From Nostoc sp. UHCC 0302 (GTDB lineage Bacteria > Cyanobacteriota > Cyanobacteriia > Cyanobacteriales > Nostocaceae): a stretch of 64,000 nt of DNA. The notes beneath the pieces are model-generated. The model made no database searches, had not been told where the DNA came from, and saw nothing but the letters and a program-made list of their open reading frames with translations. The stretch is from positions 2,420,501-2,484,500 of the forward strand of contig NZ_CP151099.1 of assembly GCF_038096175.1 (NCBI RefSeq). Direction: 5' to 3'. The position numbers and the translations under genes are program-made. Shown piece by piece: positions 15,349-23,876 of the stretch. The first letter of the stretch is position 1. Every line of letters begins with the position of its first letter.

Positions 15349-17526
15349 ATGGAAGGTTTGAGTTGCTCAAGAAATAGATGCACTGGTATTATCGAAGATG
15401 ATTATTGTAATGTCTGCGGATTGGCGGCGGTGAAAACTCCGTCATTTAGTCAAAAGCCAAGCGCGACTGTCACAAGTAGAAGTTCACCTGTTACCACAGG
15501 TACAGGTTCCTCACCACTAACCAACCGTTCCAAGGGTTCGCGGCGTACCAGTAGCACTTCTGCTCGCAGTAGCCGTAAGCAATTGGGTGCAGGACTCGTG
15601 TCTGTTCCCGATTTGCCTTCAACTGAGCCAGAAAAAGCGATTCTCCTTAACCCAAATGTGCCGGAGAATAAACGTTTTTGCTCGAATTGCAATAACCAAC
15701 TACGGCGAGAAAAGGGATTTTGTAGTAAGTGCGGACAGAAGTTTTCGTTTATTCCTAGCCTCAACCCTGGTGATTTAGTTGTGGGGCAGTATGAAGTTAA
15801 AGGAGCGATCGCCTATGGTGGTTTAGGTTGGATTTACTTGGGTTTTGATAAAACTCTGTCTCGTTACGTTGTTCTCAAGGGACTACTCAACACTGAAGAT
15901 GCATCCAGTGCAGCAGTTGCAGTTGCAGAAAGGCAATTTCTCGCAGCCGTAAAACACCCCAATATCGTTGGAATTTACAACTTTGTTAACCACGGTAGCG
16001 AAGGTTTTATTGTGATGGAATATGTGGGTGGTAAAACCCTTAGAGAAATTCGCAAGAGTCGAGGCCCGTTACCTGTAGCAGAAGCGATCGCTTATATTCA
16101 CCGCATCCTCAGCGCATTTGCTTATTTACATTCCTTGGGATTGGTATATTGCGACTTCAAGCCCGATAACATTATGGTCGAGGGCGGCGATGTAAAGTTA
16201 ATTGATTTAGGTGGTGTCCGCCGTATTGATGACCTTGATGGTGATATCTACGGTACAGTCGGCTATAGCGCCCCAGAAGCCGGGGAGGGGCCGACAGCAG
16301 TATCGGATCTATTTACCGTAGGTAGAACTTTAGCAGTGCTGCTGACTGACATTAAGGGTTTTAACAAAGAACACCTTTATAAACTGCCTAGTCCCCAAGA
16401 AGAACCTCTATTTGCTGAGCAAGAGTCACTTTATCGCTTTTTAATTAAAGCAACCGCTGAAAATCCCGATGACCGTTTTCAGTCGGCTGATGAAATGGCT
16501 GATCAATTGCTGGGTGTACTGCGGGAAGTTGTGGCGATCGCCACGAATATTCCCCGTCCATCTGCAAGTAGTCTGTTTAGTGGAGATATGCTAGCTCTCA
16601 GCATTAGTAGTGACTTTGAACCAATTACCGCTGATTACCAGCAATTACCTATACCAATATTAGACACAACAGATCCCGGCTTCAATGCAGTCGTGAACGT
16701 CAGCGCCATCACTGATCCAGTCAAACGAAGTTTCAATTTAGAACTTGTAGTCCATCAATTTCCCAATTCCATTGAAGCATTGCTGCGATTGGCAAATGCT
16801 TTAATTGATGCGTTTGAGTACGATAAAGCAGAAGAAACATTGACAAGAGTCGAGGCAAAAGACCCTTGGGACTGGCGAGTTTTTTGGTATCGGGGTCGGA
16901 GCTTAATGCGAAAGCATAAACCCCAAGAAGCCCAGGCAGCATTTGACCAAGTTTACTTTGACTTACCTGGGGAACTAGCTCCTAAATTAGCGCTGGGGCT
17001 AGCGGCGGAGCAAACGCACAATTACTTACTAGCTAGTAAAATGTATGACTTAGTATCTCGTACAGATCCGAGTTATGTATCCGCGGCATTTGGCTTGGCG
17101 CGTTGCTTGCGTGCTGTTGGAGACCGTAACGGTGCTGTAGCAGCGTTAGAACGTATACCTCAAAGCTCAAATTTGTTTACGCGATCGCGGGTAGAAATTG
17201 CCCGCACCTTAATTAATAGCGATCGTTCTATCCCCAGTACCCAAGAACTCAAGGCAGCTTCTAAGGCAATTGAAGTACTTGCCTTAGAAGGTATGGATCG
17301 CTATCGGCTAAACAAACAAGTTTTAGAAACAGCACTCAGCTTGCTAACCTCGCGGAATTTGCCAGCAACTCCCGATTTAACAATTTTGGGACAGCCACTT
17401 CAGGAAGTACATCTGAGAAAAGGACTGGAAAAAACTTTGCGCGATATGGCACATCTAACAAACGGAAAAGAGAAAATCCGCTTAGTTGATCAAGCAAATC
17501 GAGTACGTCCTAGAACGTGGTTTTGA
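15349..17526 (+). CDS. pknG: PknG-type serine/threonine kinase (zinc ribbon, kinase, TPR)
   Basis: 725 residues. Two Cys4 clusters (C6/C11/C20/C23 and C111/C114/C125/C128) take the place of PknG's rubredoxin-like metal site. The kinase domain (~147-395) has IAYGGLGWIY, Lys177, Glu194, YCDFKPDN (Asp269; the HRD Arg is absent, as in PknG) and IDLGG (Asp286). TPR repeats follow (~450-640) and the protein ends DQANRVRPRTWF, closely matching the mycobacterial PknG terminus. From memory, similarity to M. tuberculosis PknG runs the whole length (PGELAPKLAL, SAAFGLAR). Soluble. Mycobacterial PknG phosphorylates the FHA protein GarA in response to amino acids; here an FHA gene and a GlnX-like gene lie in the same operon. 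SD AGGAG precedes the ATG. Confidence 0.95.
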   Translation: MEGLSCSRNRCTGIIEDDYCNVCGLAAVKTPSFSQKPSATVTSRSSPVTTGTGSSPLTNRSKGSRRTSSTSARSSRKQLGAGLVSVPDLPSTEPEKAILLNPNVPENKRFCSNCNNQLRREKGFCSKCGQKFSFIPSLNPGDLVVGQYEVKGAIAYGGLGWIYLGFDKTLSRYVVLKGLLNTEDASSAAVAVAERQFLAAVKHPNIVGIYNFVNHGSEGFIVMEYVGGKTLREIRKSRGPLPVAEAIAYIHRILSAFAYLHSLGLVYCDFKPDNIMVEGGDVKLIDLGGVRRIDDLDGDIYGTVGYSAPEAGEGPTAVSDLFTVGRTLAVLLTDIKGFNKEHLYKLPSPQEEPLFAEQESLYRFLIKATAENPDDRFQSADEMADQLLGVLREVVAIATNIPRPSASSLFSGDMLALSISSDFEPITADYQQLPIPILDTTDPGFNAVVNVSAITDPVKRSFNLELVVHQFPNSIEALLRLANALIDAFEYDKAEETLTRVEAKDPWDWRVFWYRGRSLMRKHKPQEAQAAFDQVYFDLPGELAPKLALGLAAEQTHNYLLASKMYDLVSRTDPSYVSAAFGLARCLRAVGDRNGAVAALERIPQSSNLFTRSRVEIARTLINSDRSIPSTQELKAASKAIEVLALEGMDRYRLNKQVLETALSLLTSRNLPATPDLTILGQPLQEVHLRKGLEKTLRDMAHLTNGKEKIRLVDQANRVRPRTWF

Positions 17527-17629
17527 GAATTGTCATTGGTCATTGGTCATTTGTCATTTGTACTGAGCGTTTGCCTTAGTCTCGTATATAAGCCAAAGTA
17601 TTGGTCATTAGTTTTAGGAGAGAGGAAAA

Positions 17630-18007
17630 TTGAGTCCAAGGTTTCAAGATTTGCAGGTTTATCAATTAGCAGAACGATTAGCTGATGAAATTTGGAAAAT
17701 TGTGGATTGTTGGGAGTCGTTTGCTAAGGATACTGTGGGTAAACAGATTGTGCGGTCGGCTGATAGCATTGGAGCAAACTTGGCAGAAGGTTCAGGACGA
17801 GGTACTTTCCCAGAAAACCGACGTTTTATCCGTATAGCGAGAGGCTCTTTGAATGAAACTCAACACTGGCTCAGACGAGCTTACAACCGCAAACTTTTGA
17901 CAAATGCACAGGTAGATGCACTTAAACCAATCATCAACGAATTAGCACCAAAACCTAATGCATACCTCAAATCTATCGGTAACATCCGACAACCTAACAA
18001 GGAATAA
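17630..18007 (+). CDS. Four-helix-bundle protein (23S rRNA intervening-sequence protein family)
   Basis: 125 residues of the small S23/IVP four-helix-bundle family: FQDLQVYQLAERLADEIW, then IVRSADSIGANLAEG and RIARGSLNETQHWL are family hallmarks. The start is TTG at 17630, preceded by AGGAGAGAGG. First described in 23S rRNA intervening sequences, these proteins are now found throughout genomes, often next to unrelated genes. The function is unknown. It sits inside the pknG operon between kinase and phosphatase, either a passenger or an accessory. Confidence 0.88.
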   Translation: MSPRFQDLQVYQLAERLADEIWKIVDCWESFAKDTVGKQIVRSADSIGANLAEGSGRGTFPENRRFIRIARGSLNETQHWLRRAYNRKLLTNAQVDALKPIINELAPKPNAYLKSIGNIRQPNKE

Positions 18008-18012
18008 CCGTA

Positions 18013-18047
18013 GCAAATGACAAATAACAAATGACAAATGACAATTA
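18013..18047 (+). repeat. ACAAATG heptamer repeats overlapping the PP2C start
   Basis: Five ACAAATG-like units ending in ACAATTA. The ATG of the fourth unit (18038) is in frame with the phosphatase gene, so the repeat supplies a possible start codon and displaces any ribosome binding site. The same array, also ending ACAATTA, lies at 31022-31070. Confidence 0.75.
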
Positions 18048-19021
18048 TGCAATGTTCAAAATGTGGTGCTTCCGTTTTACCTAATGATAGATTTTGTGAG
18101 GAATGCGGGACATTATTAATAGCTGGCAGTTGTGAAAAATGCGGTGCTGGCATTGAGGAAATTGATGAGCAAGGATTCTGTTCTAATTGTGGATTTCGTA
18201 GAGAACCACGAGAACGGGATTGGTTAGAAATAACCATTGGATCGCATTTGGCAGGTGTGAGCGATCGCGGACTCAGACATCATCATAATGAAGACTTTTT
18301 TGCTCTCAAACAAGTAAATAACGCTCAAACAAATATCCTCGTGGTTTGCGATGGAGTTTCCAGTTCCGATCAATCCGATTTAGCCGCCCAAACTGCTGCT
18401 GAAAGTGCGTGTCTGACGCTAGCTACTGCTTGGGAAAATCCAGAGTTAGCAATGAAATTAGCTTTTAATACTGCCCTAAAATCTGTATCTAATATTTTTT
18501 ATGCCAATAATCAAAATACTGACCCACCATCAACTACCATTGTTGCCGCCCTTGTACACCACGATACTGCTACCATCGGTTGGCTTGGTGACAGCCGTGC
18601 TTATTGGATATCTCCCAGTGGTTCCCGACAATTGACTAAAGACGATTCTTGGCTGACTGAAGTGGTAGCAGCCGGGGAAATGACCGAAATAGAAGCCAAG
18701 CGATCGCCTAATGCTCACGGAATTACGCGCTGGCTGGGAGCCGATGCAGACAATGCAGATCCCTCGATTGTCAACTTTACCATTCCTGGTTCAGGATACT
18801 TACTGCTCTGTACCGATGGACTTTGGAACTATGCGCCTGAAGCCTTACAGTTGACAAATATTATACAGCAGACATCCAATACAGATGTGTTCGCCCTACA
18901 GCCCTTCGGGCATCCTACGGCAGGCGTTGGCGCAGCCATCGCCATCTCTCGTTCCCTAGTAGAGTTTGCCCGTAACAGCGGCGGACACGACAACATCACC
19001 GTTGCTGTTCTGTGCTTATAA
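18047..19021 (+). CDS. PP2C-type protein phosphatase with N-terminal zinc ribbons
   Basis: 324 residues from the ATG at 18047 (MQCSKCGASV); a start at 18038 would add three. Two double-CxxC zinc ribbons (~3-50) are followed by a PP2C domain: GVSDRGLRHHHNEDFF, VVCDGVSSSDQSD, GWLGDSRAYW, LLLCTDGLWNY, GGHDNITVAVL, with the metal-binding Asp residues in place. It probably reverses phosphorylation by the PknG-like kinase. Between QQTSNTD and AISRSLVEF about 18 residues (FALQPFGHPTAGVGAAI) are encoded by a palindromic dispersed repeat (about 18891-18943), an in-frame insertion absent from ordinary PP2C domains. Heptamer repeats replace the usual ribosome-binding region. Confidence 0.92.
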   Translation: MQCSKCGASVLPNDRFCEECGTLLIAGSCEKCGAGIEEIDEQGFCSNCGFRREPRERDWLEITIGSHLAGVSDRGLRHHHNEDFFALKQVNNAQTNILVVCDGVSSSDQSDLAAQTAAESACLTLATAWENPELAMKLAFNTALKSVSNIFYANNQNTDPPSTTIVAALVHHDTATIGWLGDSRAYWISPSGSRQLTKDDSWLTEVVAAGEMTEIEAKRSPNAHGITRWLGADADNADPSIVNFTIPGSGYLLLCTDGLWNYAPEALQLTNIIQQTSNTDVFALQPFGHPTAGVGAAIAISRSLVEFARNSGGHDNITVAVLCL

Positions 19022-19103
19022 CCCCAACTCCTCCTCCTTCTTTCTCTGCGTCCTCCGCGCCTCTGCGGTTCATTATTTAAACTGTCTATTACTGAGAAGT
19101 ATA

Positions 19104-20378
19104 ATGTCTAACTTTAAAGCCGAAGTATTTCAAAATCAATTCCTTCCCCAAGGAGCTAGAGAAGTCCATGCCATCATGACCATCAGCGTCGCAGGAGGTG
19201 AAGGCGTAGCTGTAACATCCAGCCGCGAAAGACTATTTGGAGTTATTTGTGATACCTCCGGCTCAATGGGAGGTGGTAAAATTCACGCAGCCAAAGATGC
19301 GATCGCTAAAGTCGTGAATTTGCTGCCAGAAGATGCCCACTTCTTTATCGTGACTGGTGCTGGTAAAGCTAGTGTAGTTTTTCCAGTATCTCAAGCCACA
19401 GCAGAGAAAAAACAGCAAGCGATCGCATCTATCAAAAATATCACTGCGACAGGTGGCACACTCATGTCTACCTGGCTAGCTGAAGCCCTGAAGCAGTTCC
19501 AAAAGATGCCCAACGCAGTCCGTCAGGCATTACTACTTACAGATGGACAGAACGACGACAGCGATGAGCAAAAGCTGAAAACAGTTTTACAACAATGTGA
19601 GGGAATCTTTCAATGCGATTGTCGGGGCGTTGGTACAGATTGGCGAGTTTCCCAACTCCAACTGATTGCGGGCAAACTCTTAGGCACAACTGACATTATC
19701 CCCAACGCCTCAATGATTGAAGCTGACTTTCGGGCAATTCTCGAAAAAGCTATGAGTAAAGATGTCACCGACGTTGCTATGCGGCTGTGGACTCCCCAAG
19801 GAGCAAAAGTACTTTTTTTTAAACAGGTGAGTCCTGATATTGTTGACCTTACCCACCGCGCCAAACCTGTAAAAAACTTGATTGTAGATTACCCGACTGG
19901 TGCTTGGGGCAGTAACGAATCCCGTGATTACCACTTCTGTATTGAAGTTAATCCGGGTAACGTCGGTGATGAAATGCTGGCGGGTAGGGCAAGTTTGATC
20001 TACACACTCAACGGCATCGAAACTAAAATTGCAGAAGCCCGCATACTGGCAACTTGGACGGATGATGAAGCCAAATCCACCAAAATTGATAGGCGGGTTG
20101 CCCACTACACCGGACAGGCTGAACTAGCTCAATCTATTCAAGAAGGATTGGAAGCACGCGCTAAGGGTGATATTGAGGTTGCTACTGCTAAGTTGGGCAA
20201 AGCTGTAAAACTTGCTCATGAATCTGGTAACGAAGCAACGGCCAAACTGTTGAAAACTGTAGTTGATGTGCAGGATGCATCTACAGGGACAGTACGACTG
20301 AAGCGAGAAGTAGCAAAGGAAGATGCAATGGCATTGGAAACTCGTTCTACGAAGACTACTCGTATTCCTAAAAATTAG
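19104..20378 (+). CDS. VWA-domain protein of the PknG operon
   Basis: 424 residues from the ATG at 19104 (MSNFKAEVFQNQ). A longer frame from 18966 overlaps the phosphatase gene and runs through a dispersed repeat, so it was not used. Von Willebrand A domain (~35-215) with a complete MIDAS: DTSGSMGGG, the TGGT loop and LLTDGQNDD. The C-terminal half is a beta-rich region followed by a helical segment (ARAKGDIEVATAKLGKAVKL) resembling bacterial VWA partners of kinase/phosphatase systems. Cytoplasmic; it likely binds a partner through the metal site. Follows the phosphatase gene by 82 bases. Confidence 0.9.
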   Translation: MSNFKAEVFQNQFLPQGAREVHAIMTISVAGGEGVAVTSSRERLFGVICDTSGSMGGGKIHAAKDAIAKVVNLLPEDAHFFIVTGAGKASVVFPVSQATAEKKQQAIASIKNITATGGTLMSTWLAEALKQFQKMPNAVRQALLLTDGQNDDSDEQKLKTVLQQCEGIFQCDCRGVGTDWRVSQLQLIAGKLLGTTDIIPNASMIEADFRAILEKAMSKDVTDVAMRLWTPQGAKVLFFKQVSPDIVDLTHRAKPVKNLIVDYPTGAWGSNESRDYHFCIEVNPGNVGDEMLAGRASLIYTLNGIETKIAEARILATWTDDEAKSTKIDRRVAHYTGQAELAQSIQEGLEARAKGDIEVATAKLGKAVKLAHESGNEATAKLLKTVVDVQDASTGTVRLKREVAKEDAMALETRSTKTTRIPKN

Positions 20379-20393
20379 TCAAGGGTCAAGAGT

Positions 20394-20577
20394 CGAATGG
20401 CACTAAGACTCATGTAAAACCTCGTCAGGGCTCTTTGTTGGGGGTAGGGTTGCAGGTTCGTGTTTAAGACAATTAAATTTTAGTTGCGCGGCGGAGTTTA
20501 ACATCTTCTTAATTCCCCACACCCCACACCCAAAAGCCAGTTATATCAAGGGTTTGTGCTTAAATTAGTGCCATTCG
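20394..20577. mobile_element. MITE, 184 bp, with 9-bp target site duplication
   Basis: Perfect 12-nt terminal inverted repeats CGAATGGCACTA (20394-20405) and TAGTGCCATTCG (20566-20577), extending imperfectly to about 29 nt. The element is flanked on both sides by the direct repeat GTCAAGAGT (20385-20393 and 20578-20586). No coding capacity. It separates the VWA and FHA genes, which would otherwise be only about 41 bases apart. Confidence 0.88.
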
Positions 20578-20612
20578 GTCAAGAGTCAAACAAAGTAAGT
20601 GCCGAAGCAAGT

Positions 20613-21308
20613 ATGTCTACTTATAAATGTCCAAAAGGACACGATTCAACTGAATCAGATTTTTGTTCAGACTGCGGAAGCAAAATTCTTGGTGTAACTG
20701 AACAAGCGTTAGATACAAATACTATTCCCTCAAAACTGACGCAATCCATAGGCGTTGAAACTTGTCCAGCTTGCAGCGCCCCGCACGAAGCAGACAGTGG
20801 GGTCTTTTGTGAGATTTGCGGTTACAACTTTGTTACCGGAGTACATGGCGAAGTACCTATTGCCAAGGAAGCAGGGGAGCAGGAGGGCAGGGGAGCAGGG
20901 GAAGCAGGGGGAGAAATTACTTTCTCATCTCCAGTGGCTGAATGGGAACTTATTGTTACAGTTGATCCATCGCTACGCGAATCTGAAAGCCCAGAAGCAC
21001 CTATAAACCAAGCACCTCTTACTTTCCGGTTAGAAAAGGACAGTAACTTAATTGGTCGTTCCAGTGAAATCCGGGGTATCCATCCAGAAGTTCCACTAGA
21101 TTTTGATGATGCTGTGTCGCGTCGCCATGCTTTGCTCAACCGTCAGCCGGACGGTAGTTTTACTCTGCGCGATATCGATTCTGCTAACGGCACAAAACTT
21201 AATGGGGTGGAATTACAGCCAATGGTGGATGCACCACTACAAGACAAAGATGAATTCACCCTGGGACACTGGACTCGAATCATAGTCAAAGCTGTTCGAC
21301 AATCATAA
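20613..21308 (+). CDS. Zinc-ribbon FHA-domain protein (GarA/OdhI-like candidate effector)
   Basis: 231 residues from ATG 20613 (MSTYKCPKGHDSTES); an upstream ATG at 20556 lies in the MITE. Two N-terminal Cys clusters (CPKGH...CSDCG and CPACS...CEICG, ~5-80), a linker, and a C-terminal FHA domain (~130-228) with the phosphothreonine-binding residues in LIGRSSE, VSRRHA and SANGTKLNG. FHA proteins bind phosphothreonine; in actinobacteria the FHA protein GarA/OdhI is the PknG substrate that controls 2-oxoglutarate and glutamate metabolism. The linker AKEAGEQEGRGAGEAGG is encoded by a G-rich heptamer repeat (20868-20918), an in-frame insertion. Eleven bases precede the next gene. Confidence 0.88.
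   Translation: MSTYKCPKGHDSTESDFCSDCGSKILGVTEQALDTNTIPSKLTQSIGVETCPACSAPHEADSGVFCEICGYNFVTGVHGEVPIAKEAGEQEGRGAGEAGGEITFSSPVAEWELIVTVDPSLRESESPEAPINQAPLTFRLEKDSNLIGRSSEIRGIHPEVPLDFDDAVSRRHALLNRQPDGSFTLRDIDSANGTKLNGVELQPMVDAPLQDKDEFTLGHWTRIIVKAVRQS
20868..20918 (+). repeat. G-rich heptamer repeat inserted in frame in the FHA gene
   Basis: Units of GCAGGGGA type, the same as the intergenic repeat at 15236-15275, coding for a Gly/Glu/Ala-rich linker between the zinc ribbons and the FHA domain. Confidence 0.8.
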
Positions 21309-21319
21309 GTAGTAAAAAT

Positions 21320-22696
21320 ATGAGTAAAATAATCGCACTCTCCAGTAAGGCAATTAGCAAACTCACGACTCCGCAACTCCTCAAAGGTGGCTTATACCTC
21401 ACTTGGGCAGCAAGTGTATTGATGCTAATTGCCACTATTTCCGGCATTCAAGGGCAACGGAATGCCATCAAAACAGTTGGTAAAGACTCAACACCAAGTA
21501 TTGTAACTGCTCAACGTCTCAAGGATGCGTTTGCAGGTATGGATGCCTACGTTGTTAAAGAACTACTAGTTCCACCGGGACAAAGCCAAGATGCTGTCAA
21601 GGGTTCCGAGGAACGATACCAGAAAGCCACCGAAAGGTTAGTTGCTGCTGCTGAAAATATTTCCTTTGGGGATAGAGAGCGAAAACCTATTGAGACTATG
21701 CAACTGGGATTTGGTAAGTACCTGAGCAAAATTCAACAGGCGCGAGACGCGCACACACGGGGTGATGCCAATGCAGTTCTAGCTGCCTATCGTGGAGCAG
21801 CCGAAATTATGGACAAAACGCTGATACCAGCAGCCGATACCCTTGATGAGGTGAACTTACAAGCTATAGAAAACACTTACTCTCAAGAAAAGTTAACTTC
21901 TAGAAAATTTTTATTGTTTATTGTTATTTCGGCTGTGGCACTCATCAGCATACTGGTGACATTGCAAGTATTTCTTAGTCAGCGGATGCGCCGCAGTTTT
22001 AATCCTTGTCTGTTAGTGGCGAGTGCGATCGCTATTGCTTTTTTAAATTACACTTTAGGAGCGCTTTTTTCTGCTTCCCAACATCTCAGGGTTGCCAAAG
22101 AAGATGCGTTCATGTCGATGCACGTCTTACGAGAAGCCCGTGCTTTAGGCTACATCACTAATGCTACCGAAAGTCGTTACTTACTTGATACAGCTTTTTC
22201 TGCTACTTACGAACAAGCTTTTCTCAGCAACATAACTAAACTTGCCGAATTACCCAACGGTCAAACTTTCGATACGGTGGCTACAGCATTAATACAGCAA
22301 ACAAAGATAGACGGCTTCACAGGTTATCTAGCTGACGAATTCAATAATATTACCTTTGCAGGTGAACGAGAAGCTGCGATCGCCAACCTTTCTACTTTGG
22401 GTACTTATGTTGCTATCGATAAACAAATCCGCCAGCTTGAGCGCAGTGGCAAACATCAAGAAGCGATCGCACTAGCTATCGGTAACAACCCAGGACAGTT
22501 AAACTGGGCGTTTGAGGAATTTAAAAACGCTAATCAAAAAGTTTTCGATATCAACCAAGAAGCTTTTGACAAAGCAATTAAACAAGGCTTTAAGGATGTA
22601 GACGGCTTCGAGATTACTACTCCGCTGGCAATGAGTGCGATCGCTCTTTTGAGTTTACTGGGAATATTGCCACGTCTGAAGGAGTATTCTGGTTAA
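21320..22696 (+). CDS. GlnX-like membrane sensor protein
   Basis: 458 residues. TM helices at ~25-43, 197-219, 229-250 and 432-450 enclose two extracytoplasmic helical domains (~45-195 and ~252-430) of four-helix-bundle (MCP-sensor-like) character. That is the layout of actinobacterial GlnX, which transmits ligand-bound GlnH status to PknG. The operon position, between the FHA gene and a periplasmic binding protein and downstream of pknG, supports the same role. Sequence identity to GlnX could not be measured. There are no kinase, HAMP or cyclase output domains, so signalling must go through partner proteins. Confidence 0.8.
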   Translation: MSKIIALSSKAISKLTTPQLLKGGLYLTWAASVLMLIATISGIQGQRNAIKTVGKDSTPSIVTAQRLKDAFAGMDAYVVKELLVPPGQSQDAVKGSEERYQKATERLVAAAENISFGDRERKPIETMQLGFGKYLSKIQQARDAHTRGDANAVLAAYRGAAEIMDKTLIPAADTLDEVNLQAIENTYSQEKLTSRKFLLFIVISAVALISILVTLQVFLSQRMRRSFNPCLLVASAIAIAFLNYTLGALFSASQHLRVAKEDAFMSMHVLREARALGYITNATESRYLLDTAFSATYEQAFLSNITKLAELPNGQTFDTVATALIQQTKIDGFTGYLADEFNNITFAGEREAAIANLSTLGTYVAIDKQIRQLERSGKHQEAIALAIGNNPGQLNWAFEEFKNANQKVFDINQEAFDKAIKQGFKDVDGFEITTPLAMSAIALLSLLGILPRLKEYSG

Positions 22697-22818
22697 AACC
22701 TGTATTATATTTTTTACCCAAGAGTCAGTTAGCAGAGGAGCAAGGGGGCAGCTGCCTCCCGCCTCAGTTACTATCTTTAATAGGAATTCAGTATTACTAT
22801 CCATTTGAAGGCTACGTT

Positions 22819-23865
22819 ATGGCAGTAAACTTTAGTCGGCGTAAATTTATCTATGGTTCAGCTGGCTTAGGTACTAGCCTACTCGTAAAAGCTTGCAGTA
22901 ACCAAACGACAACACCAACGGCTGCGGGTGGTGAAGGGTTTAAAATAGCGATCGCTCTTCCTGGAGTAATCACTGATAAAGCTTGGAATCAATCTGGTTA
23001 CGAAGGAGTAAACTTAGCAAAACAAAAGCTGAGTGCAGAAACTGCTTACGTAGAACAAGTAGCACAAGCAGATCAAACAGAAGCGCTAACAGATTTCGCA
23101 CGTAAAGGCTACAATGTGGTGATTGCCCACGGCGGACAATTTGATGCAGCAGTGGAACAAGTAGCTAATCAGTTTCCCAATACGTTTTTTATAGCTGTTA
23201 ACGGTTCTATCAAAGGCGAAAATATTGCCGCTTTGCGAATAGATCACCTCCAAGCCAGCTATTTATGTGGAATTATCGGCGCTTCTGTGACTAAATCTAA
23301 TAAATTAGCTTATATTGCCGGGCAAGAATTTGAGGCTACTCAGCAAGAATTACGCGGGTTTGAATTAGGGGCAAAGTCGGTTAAACCGGATATTAAAATT
23401 ACTTCTACTTTTACAGGTGATTGGAATGATGCTGCTAAAGGTAAGGAAGCCACACTTGCATTAATTTCATCTGGTGCAGATGTGATTTATCAATGGTTAG
23501 ATAATGCCTCATCTGCGGTTTTGCAAACTGCAAGTGATAAAGGTGTGTATGCTTTTGGCAATACTAAGGATCAATTAGATATTGCTCCCAATGCAGTTTT
23601 AACAAGTGCTGTTAAGCGGCTGGATATAGCAATAGCTTATTTAGCAGAATTAGCCAAACAAAAACAATTAAAAGGGCAGATATATACGTTAGGGCTAGAA
23701 AGACCAGATATATTATTTTTAGGTAAATTTGGGACAAAAGTACCAGAACAGGTTAAACAAAAAGCGTTGAATACGAAACAGGAGATTGTTGGTAAAAAAA
23801 TTACTTTTGAAAATTGTAAAGATGGTGGTAAAGATACACGTTGCGTCAAAAAAGCTACTGTTTAA
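22819..23865 (+). CDS. BMP/PnrA-family substrate-binding lipoprotein (nucleoside-type)
   Basis: 348 residues. An N-terminal twin-arginine-like motif (SRRKFIYGSAG) is followed by a lipobox ending at Cys26 (LLVKAC), so probably a Tat-exported lipoprotein. The body is a BMP-family binding protein: FKIAIALPGVITDKAWNQSG, GYNVVIAHGGQFDAAVEQVA, FFIAVNGS, and NTKDQLDIAPNAVLTSA. Characterised family members bind purine or pyrimidine nucleosides. It follows the GlnX-like gene and precedes the matching ATPase, so it may serve both as importer subunit and as sensor input to the PknG system, taking the place of GlnH. Confidence 0.93.
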   Translation: MAVNFSRRKFIYGSAGLGTSLLVKACSNQTTTPTAAGGEGFKIAIALPGVITDKAWNQSGYEGVNLAKQKLSAETAYVEQVAQADQTEALTDFARKGYNVVIAHGGQFDAAVEQVANQFPNTFFIAVNGSIKGENIAALRIDHLQASYLCGIIGASVTKSNKLAYIAGQEFEATQQELRGFELGAKSVKPDIKITSTFTGDWNDAAKGKEATLALISSGADVIYQWLDNASSAVLQTASDKGVYAFGNTKDQLDIAPNAVLTSAVKRLDIAIAYLAELAKQKQLKGQIYTLGLERPDILFLGKFGTKVPEQVKQKALNTKQEIVGKKITFENCKDGGKDTRCVKKATV

Positions 23866-23876
23866 CTACCTCAAAA

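Noticed and set aside
18966-19103. Longer N-terminus for the VWA protein
   Set aside because: The extension overlaps the phosphatase gene and is read through a dispersed repeat; the conserved VWA sequence starts at 19104.
20394-20577. Transposase gene in or near the MITE
   Set aside because: The element is only 184 bp without an open frame and no transposase is visible anywhere in the window.
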